Shown: positions 27,549-35,997 of the stretch, piece after piece | Layout: the number at the start of each line of letters is the position of its first letter | Numbering within the stretch: position 1 is the stretch's first letter | NCBI GenBank assembly: GCA_024655945.1 | Contig: JANLFK010000006.1 | Span: forward strand, 1-64,000 | DNA from: a candidate division KSB1 bacterium | GTDB lineage: Bacteria > Zhuqueibacterota > Zhuqueibacteria > JANLFK01 > Oleimicrobiaceae | DNA length: 64,000 nt | Reading direction: 5' to 3' | Translations under genes and position numbers: made by a program | The notes under the pieces: model-generated | Told to the model about the DNA's origin: nothing | Databases searched by the model: none | The model's input: only the letters and a program-made list of their open reading frames with translations

Positions 27549-27576
27549 ATTTAACGTCCCAAGGCCAAAATGTCAA
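27549..27576 (-). promoter_or_regulatory. strong sigma70-type promoter of the TonB-receptor operon
   Basis: On the minus strand, TTGACA (27576-27571) is followed by 16 bp and TTAAAT (27554-27549); a 17-bp spacer with TAAATC is the alternative. A- and T-tracts just upstream of the -35 box (27577-27595) look like an UP element. Confidence 0.65.
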
Positions 27577-28901
27577 GAAAAAAATTCATTTTTTCCCGAC
27601 CGCGTGGAAAGTTCATCTTGTTTGCCTCGCCATCTTCCAGCGAAACCTTTCTGTATGAGTCGCTGGATATGGTTATCCAGAACGATCGAAGGGTGCTTGA
27701 AACCATGGTAGATCCGGTGTCTCCCGCAGTAGCGATTCCCTTTCCTAAGGGCGAGGGAAGGGGCATAAGCCTCGGCTGTAAACTTTGCTGTGTGTCTACA
27801 GTCTTCTCCGCTATGGAATTCGTTCCCCACAAGCCGATGAAGCACTTGCGGCGCGCTCTGTGAGGTGGTCGCCCACGGCGGCATGCAACGGTGCCACACC
27901 CTCACGAACCCCGGGCCCTTTCGAGCTCCTCTTGCGCTCCCCGCGCCCATACACGACGAATCTTGAGCCGTCATGTGTGTGCATCGTCGCTGCACTGCGC
28001 CCTACCCTCGCAGGCGTGAAGCTGACTCAGCAGGGGATGCACAGAGTTGTCGCGGTGTCGTCCTTCTTTGGGCGGCAGGCACCCCGTTCACCACCGGTGC
28101 GCACCTAGCGGCGCGCAAACCGGCAAGGCAGCCGCCCGACTCTCCTCATCTGCAGCGGCACTCGCACATGTCACCGAGCTCCTTGGCATCCATCCGGTTG
28201 TGGTAAAGGGGGCGCAAATCCCTCGTCACCTCCTGCAACTGCCTATCCCCCTTCTTCTTTGCTTTTCCGCACCAAATCACGCTGGGAGACGATGCGCGTA
28301 GTCGGTGGCGATTCGGAAGATCGCATAGCTGCTTCCCTTTCTCCGGCCCGAGGCAATCACGTGCTCGTCAAGTTCCTGTGAGGTCTTATGGATGCGGTGC
28401 GGCGCCGGCCAGCCCTTGCTGTTCATGGCTGCTCGGCCACCTGCGCACGGTGGGCCAGGTAGAGACAAGTTCCCATGCGATCTGGTTGAGGCCCGCCGGT
28501 TCTCCTCACCATCACCAACCGGAGCCCAAAGCGCCTCATCCCTTTGCCACCCCGAAGTATCTCCTCGCCCAGACCTCCCCGGGCAGCTGCGCGCCCTTCT
28601 TCTGCAGGGCAGACAACCCCTTTCTACGATTCTCCACAATTCATCCACCCATTTTTCCCTTAAATCGCCAAGACCTGTTGTCTCCTGGTCACCTGGTAGC
28701 CGCCTTCCTGCAGGGCCACTTGTATTCGCCTACCAGCGCACGCCATGGTATCTCCTCTCTGCGTAGCTTTCAGCCCCCGATGAGGGACCGTGCCCGACCG
28801 GCAGAGACAGGTTCCAAGCGAACTGTGCATCAGGGATGGGCAAGGAGGGAGCCAAACTCGCCGCAGGCATCCCCCAAGCTTCCGAGGTAACCTGGGCCCC
28901 C
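27577..28901. other. ~1.3 kb region without an intact gene
   Basis: The space between the divergent operons contains only short frames without ribosome sites, conserved motifs or consistent codon use. The one recognisable item is the transposase relic at 28277-28500. No tRNA, known riboswitch or ncRNA signature was found by eye. It may be a decayed insertion or a regulatory/ncRNA region. Confidence 0.5.
28277..28500 (-). pseudogene. degenerate IS481-type transposase N-terminal relic
   Basis: On the minus strand one frame at ~28497-28439 reads LNQIAWELVSTWPTVRRW, a helix-turn-helix of the 'VSRPTVRRW' type. After a shift to another frame, ~28415-28277 reads PHRIHKTSQELDEHVIA, matching the linker 'RPHRxPxKTxxELE' of IS481-like transposases, and then stops. 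No catalytic DDE segment follows. It is a short, frameshifted remnant unrelated in sequence to the pseudogene at 1-638. Confidence 0.4.
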
Positions 28902-28924
28902 GCAGAAAATGTTTGATTTTCTGC
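28902..28924. promoter_or_regulatory. operator-like palindrome over the -35 box of the GMC-oxidoreductase operon
   Basis: A perfect 9-bp inverted repeat GCAGAAAAT (28902-28910) / ATTTTCTGC (28916-28924) has a 5-bp centre. It covers the -35 hexamer of the promoter at 28912-28940, so a bound dimer would block transcription. The regulator is not identified. Confidence 0.5.
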
Positions 28925-28940
28925 AGAGATTTCGTATATT
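28912..28940 (+). promoter_or_regulatory. sigma70-type promoter of the GMC-oxidoreductase operon
   Basis: TTTGAT (28912-28917), a 17-bp spacer and TATATT (28935-28940); TTGATT with 16 bp is the alternative register. The predicted start is near 28947, about 36 nt before the GTG start codon. TTTG with TATATTG also partly resembles Bacteroidota-type promoters. Confidence 0.6.
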
Positions 28941-28982
28941 GCACGGCGAAAATGGGAGCCGACGATTTTGGCAGGAGTTGCC

Positions 28983-30569
28983 GTGACCTACGACGCAGAC
29001 TTTGTCGTCATCGGTTCAGGATTCGGCGGCAGCGTCGCTGCGCTGCGCCTGGCCGAGAAAGGCTACCGGGTTCTGGTGCTCGAAAGCGGCCAGCGCTTTC
29101 GCGCCGAGGACTATGCCAGCACCAACTGGCAGCTGTGGAGATGGCTCTACATGCCGCGCCTGTTCTTCACCGGCATCCAGCGGTTGACGCTCCTGCGCAA
29201 CGTCCTGGTGCTGAGCGGCGCAGGTGTAGGCGGAGGGAGCCTGGTCTATTGCGCCGTCCTGTTTGAGCCGCCTGACAGCTTCTTTCGCGACCCGCACTGG
29301 GCAGAGCTGGACCCTGACTGGAAAGCAACCCTGGCGCCCTTTTACGCGGAGGCAAAACGCATGTTAGGGGTGACGGTGCCCCCGCGTCTCTGGCAAAGCG
29401 ATCAGCTGCTGCGTGACTACGCAGGGGAGATCGGCCGCGAAGAGCACCTTCGACCGGCGCAGGTAGGCATTTTTTTTGGGGAGCCGGGGTTGACCGTGCC
29501 CGACCCCTATTTCGGCGGCTTGGGTCCGCCGCGCGCCGGTTGTGACGCCAAGGCGCGCTGCATGGTTGGCTGCAAGGCGGGAGGGAAGAACTCCCTGGAC
29601 CGCAACTACCTCTACTTAGCCGAGCGACTTGGCATGCGCATCTTGCCCCTCACGACGGCAACAAGAATTCGTGCTTTGGCCGAGGGTGGGTATGCCGTGG
29701 AGACCAGGTCCTCGTTGGGCTGGTGGGGCCGGCGACAGACGTTTACCGCGCGAGGAGTGGTCTGCGCAGCCGGCGCGCTGGGCACTTTCCGGTTGCTGTG
29801 GACAAGCAAGCGCACTGGCGGCTTGCCAAACATCTCCGGCCAGCTCGGCAACGGCGCCCGCACCAACAGCGAGGTCATTGTCGGGGCGCGCACCACCGCG
29901 CGGCCCATGCGCCTGTGCGAGGGAATCGCCATCGGCTCCAGCCTTTTTGTGGACGACATCACGCATATCGAGCCGGTGCGCTACCCGGACGGCTCCGGCG
30001 CCATGTTCTGGCTCTCCACTTTGTGCACCGACGGCGGCTCGCGCTTAGGCCGGCCACTGCACCACATCCTCAACTGCCTGCGTCATCCCCTTGCCTGGGT
30101 GCGCGTGCACTGGCCGTTCGGCTGGGCGCGCCGTGTGCTCATTCTGCTGGTGATGCAGACCATCGACAACCGCATTCGGCTGGTCATGCGCCGCAAGTGG
30201 TGGTGGCCTCTCGGCTGGTTCCTCACCTCCGAGTCCACCGATCGGCCCACGCCCACCTACATTCCGGCGGCCAACCAGGCGGCGCGGCGCATTGCCAAGC
30301 GCATAAACGGCATCCCGGCCAGCGCAGTGACCGAGGTGATGCTCAACGTGCCGCTTTCGGCGCACATCTTAGGCGGCTGCACCATGGGCAAAGGGCCAGA
30401 GGATGGGGTGGTGGACAAATACGGCCGCGTGTTCGGCTATGAGAACCTCTACGTCACCGATGGCTCCATCATGCCGGCGAATCTCGGCGTGAATCCCAGT
30501 CTGACGATTACGGCACTGGCAGAGTACATCATGCATCATGTGCCACCACGCCCCGAGGCGTGGGAGTGA
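28983..30569 (+). CDS. GMC-family FAD-dependent oxidoreductase
   Basis: A 528-aa flavoprotein. The FAD-binding Rossmann motif is at residues ~8-33 (VVIGSGFGGSVAALRLAEKG). A second FAD contact is GAGVGGGSLVYCAV near residue 78. The C-terminal GMC_oxred_C part contains HILGGCTMGKGPEDGVVD and LYVTDGSIMPANLGVNPSLT. The layout resembles cholesterol oxidase-like and long-chain alcohol oxidase/dehydrogenase members. It has no signal peptide. GTG 28983 is chosen because AGGAG lies 5 nt upstream; a TTG 15 bp earlier lacks one. It is first in an operon with an aldehyde dehydrogenase and a 4Fe-4S protein, which suggests an alcohol-to-aldehyde-to-acid oxidation pathway (inference). Confidence 0.9.
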   Translation: MTYDADFVVIGSGFGGSVAALRLAEKGYRVLVLESGQRFRAEDYASTNWQLWRWLYMPRLFFTGIQRLTLLRNVLVLSGAGVGGGSLVYCAVLFEPPDSFFRDPHWAELDPDWKATLAPFYAEAKRMLGVTVPPRLWQSDQLLRDYAGEIGREEHLRPAQVGIFFGEPGLTVPDPYFGGLGPPRAGCDAKARCMVGCKAGGKNSLDRNYLYLAERLGMRILPLTTATRIRALAEGGYAVETRSSLGWWGRRQTFTARGVVCAAGALGTFRLLWTSKRTGGLPNISGQLGNGARTNSEVIVGARTTARPMRLCEGIAIGSSLFVDDITHIEPVRYPDGSGAMFWLSTLCTDGGSRLGRPLHHILNCLRHPLAWVRVHWPFGWARRVLILLVMQTIDNRIRLVMRRKWWWPLGWFLTSESTDRPTPTYIPAANQAARRIAKRINGIPASAVTEVMLNVPLSAHILGGCTMGKGPEDGVVDKYGRVFGYENLYVTDGSIMPANLGVNPSLTITALAEYIMHHVPPRPEAWE

Positions 30570-30603
30570 AACTCACGAACGACTGATTACAGGGCTCGAG
30601 CGC

Positions 30604-32187
30604 ATGTTGACCTCCATCAACCCGACAACCGGCGAAGTACTGGCACAGGTACCTCCTCTTTCCCGAAATGAGCTGTGTCGCACCATCGAGCAGGTAGCGC
30701 GAGCCTTTCCTGCCTGGCGCGACGTACCTGTCGAGCAACGGCTGGCAGCCTGCCGCAGGCTTATTCGTCTCATCACCGAGCAGCGCGAGAGTATTGCGCG
30801 TATCATCGCCATGGAGCAGGGCAAGCCGGTCTGCGAGGGGCTGATCGCCGAAGTGTTGCCGGTGCTGGCGGCGCTGCGCTATTTGACCCGCCAAGCGCCA
30901 CGCCTGTTGCGCGAACGGCACGTCCCTCACGAACTCATCCTGCTGGCGCACAAACGCAGCAGCTACCGCTTTGCGCCCTATGGCGTGGTCGCGGTCATTG
31001 CGCCCTGGAACTACCCCTTCTCTGTGCCGCTCCCGGAGATTGCCGCCGCCTTGGTCACTGGCAACACAGTCGTTTACAAACCTGCGCCCAACAGCATCCT
31101 CACCGGGCAAAAGATCGATGAGTTGTTGAACCAGGCGGGGTTCCCGGCCACGGCATATGCCACGGTTTTCACCACCGACCAAGTGGCGCCGGCCCTTACC
31201 TCGCATCCGGCAGTGCGCAAAATCGTCTTCACCGGGAGCACGCGCGTGGGGGCAAAGGTCATGAAGAACGCCGCCGACCAGGTCACCCCGGTCTTGCTGG
31301 AACTTGGCAGCAAGGACCCGGCGGTGGTTGCAGCCGATGCGGACCTCGAGCGGGCGGCGAATGGCATCGTCTGGGGCGCGATGTTCACCACCGGCCAGGT
31401 GTGCGCCTCAATCGAGCGCGTGTATGTGGAGCGGCCCATTGCCGAGCAATTCATCGCCGCCTGCGTGGAAAGGGTGCGCAGGCTGCGGGTCGGAGACCCG
31501 CTGCGGCCAGAGACCGACATCGGGCCCTTGACCACCGCGCAGCAGTTGGCCACGGTGACGGCGCACGTGGAGGATGCGCTGCGCAAAGGTGCCAAAGTGC
31601 TGGTGGGTGGCACGCGCCTGGGGAGCACCGGCTTTTTCTATGCGCCGACGGTGCTGACCAATGTCAAGCACTCCATGGCAGTGATGACCGAGGAGACGTT
31701 CGGGCCGGTGCTGCCCATCATGGTGGTCGCTTCCATAGACGAAGCCATCCGCTTAGCTAACGACAGCCCCTACGGCCTCTCCGCCTACGGCTGGACGCGC
31801 AGCAAGAGAACGGCGCAGCGACTGATGCGCGAACTTGAGGCCGGCACGGTGATGATCAACGAGAGCACGGTGACCTGGGGCGAGCCGAGTGCACCCTGGG
31901 GCGGCTTCAAGAGGAGTGGCATCGGGCGAACGCGGGCCAGCTGGGGTCTTTTGGAGATGGTGCGGGTCAAATATGCCAGTTTTGAGGCCGGCAAGAAGCC
32001 AGACGCGCCCTGGTGGTTCCCGTATGACGAAGACGTGCGCACCCTGGCCAAGGAGGCGGTGCCGCTGCTGTTTGCCTCCCGCCCCTGGCAAAAGGTCGCC
32101 CCGCTCTTCCGGCTGCTGCGCAACGGGCGGTTTGTGCGCAGCGCCCACTGGGCGGCCACCCTGCGCAACCTCCACAAGCTCTTCTGA
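30604..32187 (+). CDS. NAD(P)-dependent aldehyde dehydrogenase family protein
   Basis: A 527-aa member of the ALDH superfamily. The catalytic Cys267 lies in FTTGQVCASIERVYV and the general base Glu233 in VLLELGSKDPAVV. The cofactor-binding regions (VVAVIAPWNYPFSVP, KIVFTGSTRVGAKV) and the C-terminal EETFGPVLPIMVV and PYGLSAYGWT segments are intact. About 50 extra C-terminal residues after the fold (PYDEDVRTLAKEAVPLL..) may be a membrane-associating or dimer tail, as in some fatty-aldehyde dehydrogenases. ATG 30604 is used; the ribosome site is weak. It follows the GMC gene by 34 bp. It would oxidise the aldehyde made by the GMC enzyme (inference). Confidence 0.93.
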   Translation: MLTSINPTTGEVLAQVPPLSRNELCRTIEQVARAFPAWRDVPVEQRLAACRRLIRLITEQRESIARIIAMEQGKPVCEGLIAEVLPVLAALRYLTRQAPRLLRERHVPHELILLAHKRSSYRFAPYGVVAVIAPWNYPFSVPLPEIAAALVTGNTVVYKPAPNSILTGQKIDELLNQAGFPATAYATVFTTDQVAPALTSHPAVRKIVFTGSTRVGAKVMKNAADQVTPVLLELGSKDPAVVAADADLERAANGIVWGAMFTTGQVCASIERVYVERPIAEQFIAACVERVRRLRVGDPLRPETDIGPLTTAQQLATVTAHVEDALRKGAKVLVGGTRLGSTGFFYAPTVLTNVKHSMAVMTEETFGPVLPIMVVASIDEAIRLANDSPYGLSAYGWTRSKRTAQRLMRELEAGTVMINESTVTWGEPSAPWGGFKRSGIGRTRASWGLLEMVRVKYASFEAGKKPDAPWWFPYDEDVRTLAKEAVPLLFASRPWQKVAPLFRLLRNGRFVRSAHWAATLRNLHKLF

Positions 32188-32214
32188 GAAGTGAGCAGAT
32201 CCTGAGCCCTGACT

Positions 32215-33024
32215 ATGGCGCGACCGATCTGGTTTGTGGAGCTCCTCAAGCGCGGGTTCACGCAGCGCTTCCGGCTGGCGAGGCTCTCGCGTCTGCCGGG
32301 CATTGGCCGTCTGTTTGACCGCTTGCTTTTCGCTGGTGACGACATCATCTTCCTCCCCCGGCAGCGGGTCATCCAGGTGCACCAGAGCGTGCCGGTGCCG
32401 GAGCAGACGGTGCTGCCGGCGCAGGTGGTGCACCACTTCATAGACGTCGCCCAGTATCACTGGGTAATGAACTTTTGCATCTGCCGCGCGGCAGCGCACT
32501 GCAAGGACTACCCCATCGAACTGGGTTGCCTGTTCATGGGCAAGCCGGTGCTGCAGATCAATCCGCGTCTGGGCAGGTTGGTGACTGCCGCAGAGGCGCA
32601 TGCGCACGTGGAGCGCTGTCATCAGGCCCGCCTGGTGCACCTCATTGGCCGCAACCGCCTGGATGCCCTCTGGCTTGGCGTGCACCCTGGCGAGGAGCTG
32701 CTGACCGTGTGCAACTGCTGCCCCTGCTGTTGCCTTTACCGCATGCTGCCGATGTTGGCGCCGCACGTCTCTGCCCGCTTTGCCCGCATGCCGGGCGTGG
32801 CGGTGGAGGTCAGCGAGGCGTGCGATGCCTGTGGGGCGTGCACGGACGGAGTCTGCTTCGTGGGCGCCATCAGCCAACGGAACGGCAAAGCGGTTATCAG
32901 CGAGGCCTGTCGAGGCTGCGGCCGCTGCGTTGAGCTTTGCCCCAAGGGGGCCATTCGCCTCACTGTCGAGCACGATGCGCTTGCGCGCTCCGTGGCCAAG
33001 GTCCAGGCTGCCGTACGGCTGTAG
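32215..33024 (+). CDS. cysteine-rich 4Fe-4S dicluster protein
   Basis: The 269-aa cytoplasmic protein has two C-terminal ferredoxin-type motifs (residues ~203-250): CDACGACTDGVC and CRGCGRCVELCPKG. Upstream are two more Cys clusters: FCICRAAAHCKDYPIELGC near residue 83 and CNCCPCCC near 165. The combination occurs in a family of 4Fe-4S proteins in anaerobes whose biochemical role is unsettled. Note that the first ferredoxin motif has CxxCxxC followed by a longer C spacing (CTDGVC). It follows the aldehyde dehydrogenase by 27 bp, so it may accept electrons from the oxidation pathway. The start at ATG 32215 has no clear ribosome site. Confidence 0.8.
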   Translation: MARPIWFVELLKRGFTQRFRLARLSRLPGIGRLFDRLLFAGDDIIFLPRQRVIQVHQSVPVPEQTVLPAQVVHHFIDVAQYHWVMNFCICRAAAHCKDYPIELGCLFMGKPVLQINPRLGRLVTAAEAHAHVERCHQARLVHLIGRNRLDALWLGVHPGEELLTVCNCCPCCCLYRMLPMLAPHVSARFARMPGVAVEVSEACDACGACTDGVCFVGAISQRNGKAVISEACRGCGRCVELCPKGAIRLTVEHDALARSVAKVQAAVRL

Positions 33025-33056
33025 CGGAGAAAAGCGGACAATACACCAGAGAGAAG

Positions 33057-33899
33057 ATGACTGCCCCCCTCAGATTGGCTTTGGTTCAACAGCACGCCAC
33101 AGATGACCTCGGCGACAATCTGCGGCGTGCGATTGCGGCCGTGGAGCAGGCGGCGCAACAGGGCGCGCGCCTCGTCGCCTTTGCCGAGCTCGGCCTGACG
33201 CCCTTTTACCCGCGGTGCCCTGCTGGCGACAACCTGCAGGCGCTGGCAGAACCGATTCCGGGGCCGACAACGGAGCTCTTCAGCAAGCTTGCTGCGCAAC
33301 ACAAGCTGGTCGTGGTGCTCAATCTTTTCGAGCGGCGCGGCGCGCACACCTTCGACGCCTCGCCGGTCATCGATGCCGACGGCCGGCTCTGCGGCGTGAC
33401 GCGCATGGTGCACATCTACGAGGGGCCAGGCTTCCACGAAAAGGGCTACTATGCTCCCGGCCCGCCGACTCCCATAGTGCACACGACGCAGGTGGGACGC
33501 CTGGGCGTGGCCATCTGCTACGACCGGCACTTCCCGGAGTACATGCGCCTGCTCCGCCTGCAGGAGGCCGAGCTGGTAGTTGTACCCCAGGCCGGAACAG
33601 TCGGCGAGTGGCCAGCTGGCCTGTTCGAGGCGGAGCTCCAGGTGGCTTCGTTCCAAAACGGCTACTTCGCCGCGCTGTGCAATCGCGTAGGCAACGAGGG
33701 TTCCCTCACTTTTGAGGGCAAGTCGTTCGTCACTGCTCCGGACGGCAGGATAGTCGCGCAAGCGCCGGCAGGGCGCGATCACCTCCTGCTCGTGGACATC
33801 GACGTGGCGGAGGTCGCCACCTGCCACGCGGCACGCCACTTCCTGCCAGACCGACGACCGGAAGCGTACACCGATATGTGCCGAAGCAACGAATCGTAA
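33057..33899 (+). CDS. carbon-nitrogen hydrolase (nitrilase superfamily), catalytic Lys apparently replaced
   Basis: A 280-aa cytoplasmic protein of usual family length. The Glu is E44 (AFAELGLTPFYP) and the nucleophile Cys154 lies in GVAICYDRHFPEYMR. The block around GPGFHEKGYYAPG resembles N-carbamoylputrescine amidase. In that enzyme the catalytic Lys sits in the pattern RK-x-HI; here the aligned residues read R116-M117-V118-H119-I120, so a Met occupies the Lys position. Lys129 in FHEKGYY is nearby, but its homologue is usually not the catalytic one. Function as an amidase is therefore uncertain. ATG 33057 is used (AGAGAG upstream). The next gene starts 12 bp downstream. Confidence 0.87.
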   Translation: MTAPLRLALVQQHATDDLGDNLRRAIAAVEQAAQQGARLVAFAELGLTPFYPRCPAGDNLQALAEPIPGPTTELFSKLAAQHKLVVVLNLFERRGAHTFDASPVIDADGRLCGVTRMVHIYEGPGFHEKGYYAPGPPTPIVHTTQVGRLGVAICYDRHFPEYMRLLRLQEAELVVVPQAGTVGEWPAGLFEAELQVASFQNGYFAALCNRVGNEGSLTFEGKSFVTAPDGRIVAQAPAGRDHLLLVDIDVAEVATCHAARHFLPDRRPEAYTDMCRSNES

Positions 33900-33911
33900 C
33901 GGAGAGGTGCC

Positions 33912-35963
33912 ATGAGAGCTGTCGCCGTTGTCGTTGTCTGCCTTGCCTGGTGCACGTATGCTTTGCATGCGGAGGAAGCGATGACGCAACTCAATCTCAT
34001 GCCTTGGCCGGCTGAGCTGACCTCCGGCGAAGGTTCATTCCGGCTTGAGCAGGATTTTACCATTGGTCTCCAGGCCGGGAGCGGGCTGCGCGCCTATGCC
34101 GCGGCCACCCGCGCCTTGCAACGCCTGGCTGCCCGCACAGGGCTCTTCTTTTCGCAGACAGTCCTCTCCCCCGAGAACGCGCCCGAGGCTGGCTCGCTGA
34201 CCATTAGCTGCAAACGTGCCGGCCAGCTCCGCCTGGGCGAGGACGAGTCGTACGTCCTCCAGCTAGAGCCCGGCGGCATCCGCCTGGAGGCGGAAACCGA
34301 CATCGGTGTGGTGCGCGGCATCGAGACCCTGCTCCAGCTCTTGGCTGCGGACGGGTGCGGCTACTACTTCCCGGCGGTGACCATCAACGACCGCCCGCGC
34401 TTCTCCTGGCGCGGCCTGCTCATCGACGCTTGCCGCCACTTTATGCCGGTGGAGGTGATCAAACGCAACCTCGACGGCATGGCTGCCGTGAAGCTCAACG
34501 TGCTGCACTGGCACCTGACCGAGGATCAGGGCTTCCGCGTGGAGTGCCACACATTCCCCAAGCTGCACCAGCTCGGCTCCGATGGCCTCTACTACACGCA
34601 GGCCCAAATCAGAGAGGTCATCGCCTATGCCGCCGAGCGGGGCATTCGCGTGGTGCCCGAATTCGACATGCCGGGACACGCCACGAGCTGGTTTGTGGGC
34701 TATCCGGAGTTGGCCAGTGCCCCAGGCCCTTACGCAATCGAGCGGCGCTGGGGCATCATGGACCCGACCATGGACCCGACTCGCGAGCAGACCTACAGGT
34801 TCGTGGAGAAATTCTTCAAGGAGATGTGCGCCCTGTTCCCGGACGAATACGTGCACATCGGCGGGGACGAGAACAACGGCCGGCAATGGGATGCCAACCC
34901 GGCCATCCAGCAATTCATGCGCAAGCACAAGATCGCCGATAACCACGCCCTGCAGGCATACTTCAACCGGCGCGTGCTGGGCATCCTCTCCCGCTATGGC
35001 AAAAAGATGGTGGGCTGGGACGAGATTTTTCATCCCGAACTGCCCACCAACATCGTCATCCACTCCTGGCGTGGTCGGGAAGCCACGATCCAATCGGCGC
35101 AACGCGGCTACATGAGCATCCTGTCCAACGGTTACTACATCGACCTCATCCAGCCAACCGATTTTCACTATGGCAACGACCCGCTTCCCGAGGACACTCC
35201 TCTGACCCAAGAACAGCAGGCGTTCATCGTGGGCGGCGAGGCCACCATGTGGTCAGAGTTCGTCACTGCGGAGAATGTGGATTCGCGCATCTGGCCGCGC
35301 ACAGCCGCGATTGCCGAGAGGCTCTGGTCACCCCGCCAGGTCAACGACGTCGCTGACATGTACCGGCGCCTGGAGGTCATCAGTCTGCTTCTGGAAGAAC
35401 ATGGCCTCACCCATGAGAGGAACTTCGAGGCGATGCTTCGTCGCCTCAGCGGCTGCCAGCAAGTCGGCCCGTTGCGCACCCTGGTGGAGGTGCTGGAACC
35501 GGTGAAAGGCTACGAACGCGGCCGGCGCCGCGCCTACACCTCTTTCTCGCCCCTCACCCGTGTGGTCGACGCCGCCAGGCCAGATGCCCCAGTGGCGCGC
35601 CACTTCAGGGAGGCGGTGCGCTCTTTCCTGCAGAGCCGCGACCCCCAGACACGCGCCGAGGTGGAGCTGCACCTGCGGCTCTGGCAGGGAAACCATGAGC
35701 GGCTGCTGCCGGTCATCAAGGCTTCGCCGATCCTTTGGGAGATCGAGGAGCTGTCGGCTGACCTGAGCAGGGTCGCCGCCATCGGGCTGGAGGCTCTCGC
35801 CCGCCTGCACGAAGGACGGGATTCCGCCGAGTGGCAGCAGAAGGTGCTGGGCGAACTGGAGCAATGCCGCGCGCCCCGCGCCGAGACAGAGCTGATGATT
35901 ATCAGCGCGGTGGAAGAGTTAGTCCGCGCGTGCAGCTCTGGTGAGCCGAAGGCAGGCAAATAG
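33912..35963 (+). CDS. secreted GH20 beta-N-acetylhexosaminidase
   Basis: A 683-aa protein with signal peptide (AVAVVVVCLAWCTYALHA), an N-terminal GH20b domain (residues ~28-155) and the GH20 barrel. The substrate-assisted catalytic pair is Asp319-Glu320 in VHIGGDENNGRQW. Conserved WHLTEDQGFRVE and VPEFDMPGHATS segments are present. It removes terminal GlcNAc or GalNAc from glycans or chitin fragments. No T9SS domain is present, so it is likely periplasmic or freely secreted. ATG 33912 has GGAGAGG with a good spacer. The ~180-residue C-terminal extension (~500-683) is helical and of unknown role. It is followed by an S9 peptidase 34 bp on. Confidence 0.95.
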   Translation: MRAVAVVVVCLAWCTYALHAEEAMTQLNLMPWPAELTSGEGSFRLEQDFTIGLQAGSGLRAYAAATRALQRLAARTGLFFSQTVLSPENAPEAGSLTISCKRAGQLRLGEDESYVLQLEPGGIRLEAETDIGVVRGIETLLQLLAADGCGYYFPAVTINDRPRFSWRGLLIDACRHFMPVEVIKRNLDGMAAVKLNVLHWHLTEDQGFRVECHTFPKLHQLGSDGLYYTQAQIREVIAYAAERGIRVVPEFDMPGHATSWFVGYPELASAPGPYAIERRWGIMDPTMDPTREQTYRFVEKFFKEMCALFPDEYVHIGGDENNGRQWDANPAIQQFMRKHKIADNHALQAYFNRRVLGILSRYGKKMVGWDEIFHPELPTNIVIHSWRGREATIQSAQRGYMSILSNGYYIDLIQPTDFHYGNDPLPEDTPLTQEQQAFIVGGEATMWSEFVTAENVDSRIWPRTAAIAERLWSPRQVNDVADMYRRLEVISLLLEEHGLTHERNFEAMLRRLSGCQQVGPLRTLVEVLEPVKGYERGRRRAYTSFSPLTRVVDAARPDAPVARHFREAVRSFLQSRDPQTRAEVELHLRLWQGNHERLLPVIKASPILWEIEELSADLSRVAAIGLEALARLHEGRDSAEWQQKVLGELEQCRAPRAETELMIISAVEELVRACSSGEPKAGK

Positions 35964-35997
35964 GGATAGAGGTAATCGCACCGCAAGGGAGGTTGTC

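Noticed and set aside
27573-27995. 140-codon minus-strand frame upstream of the TonB operon
   Set aside because: It spans the promoter's upstream A/T-tracts, has no ribosome site and no recognisable motif.
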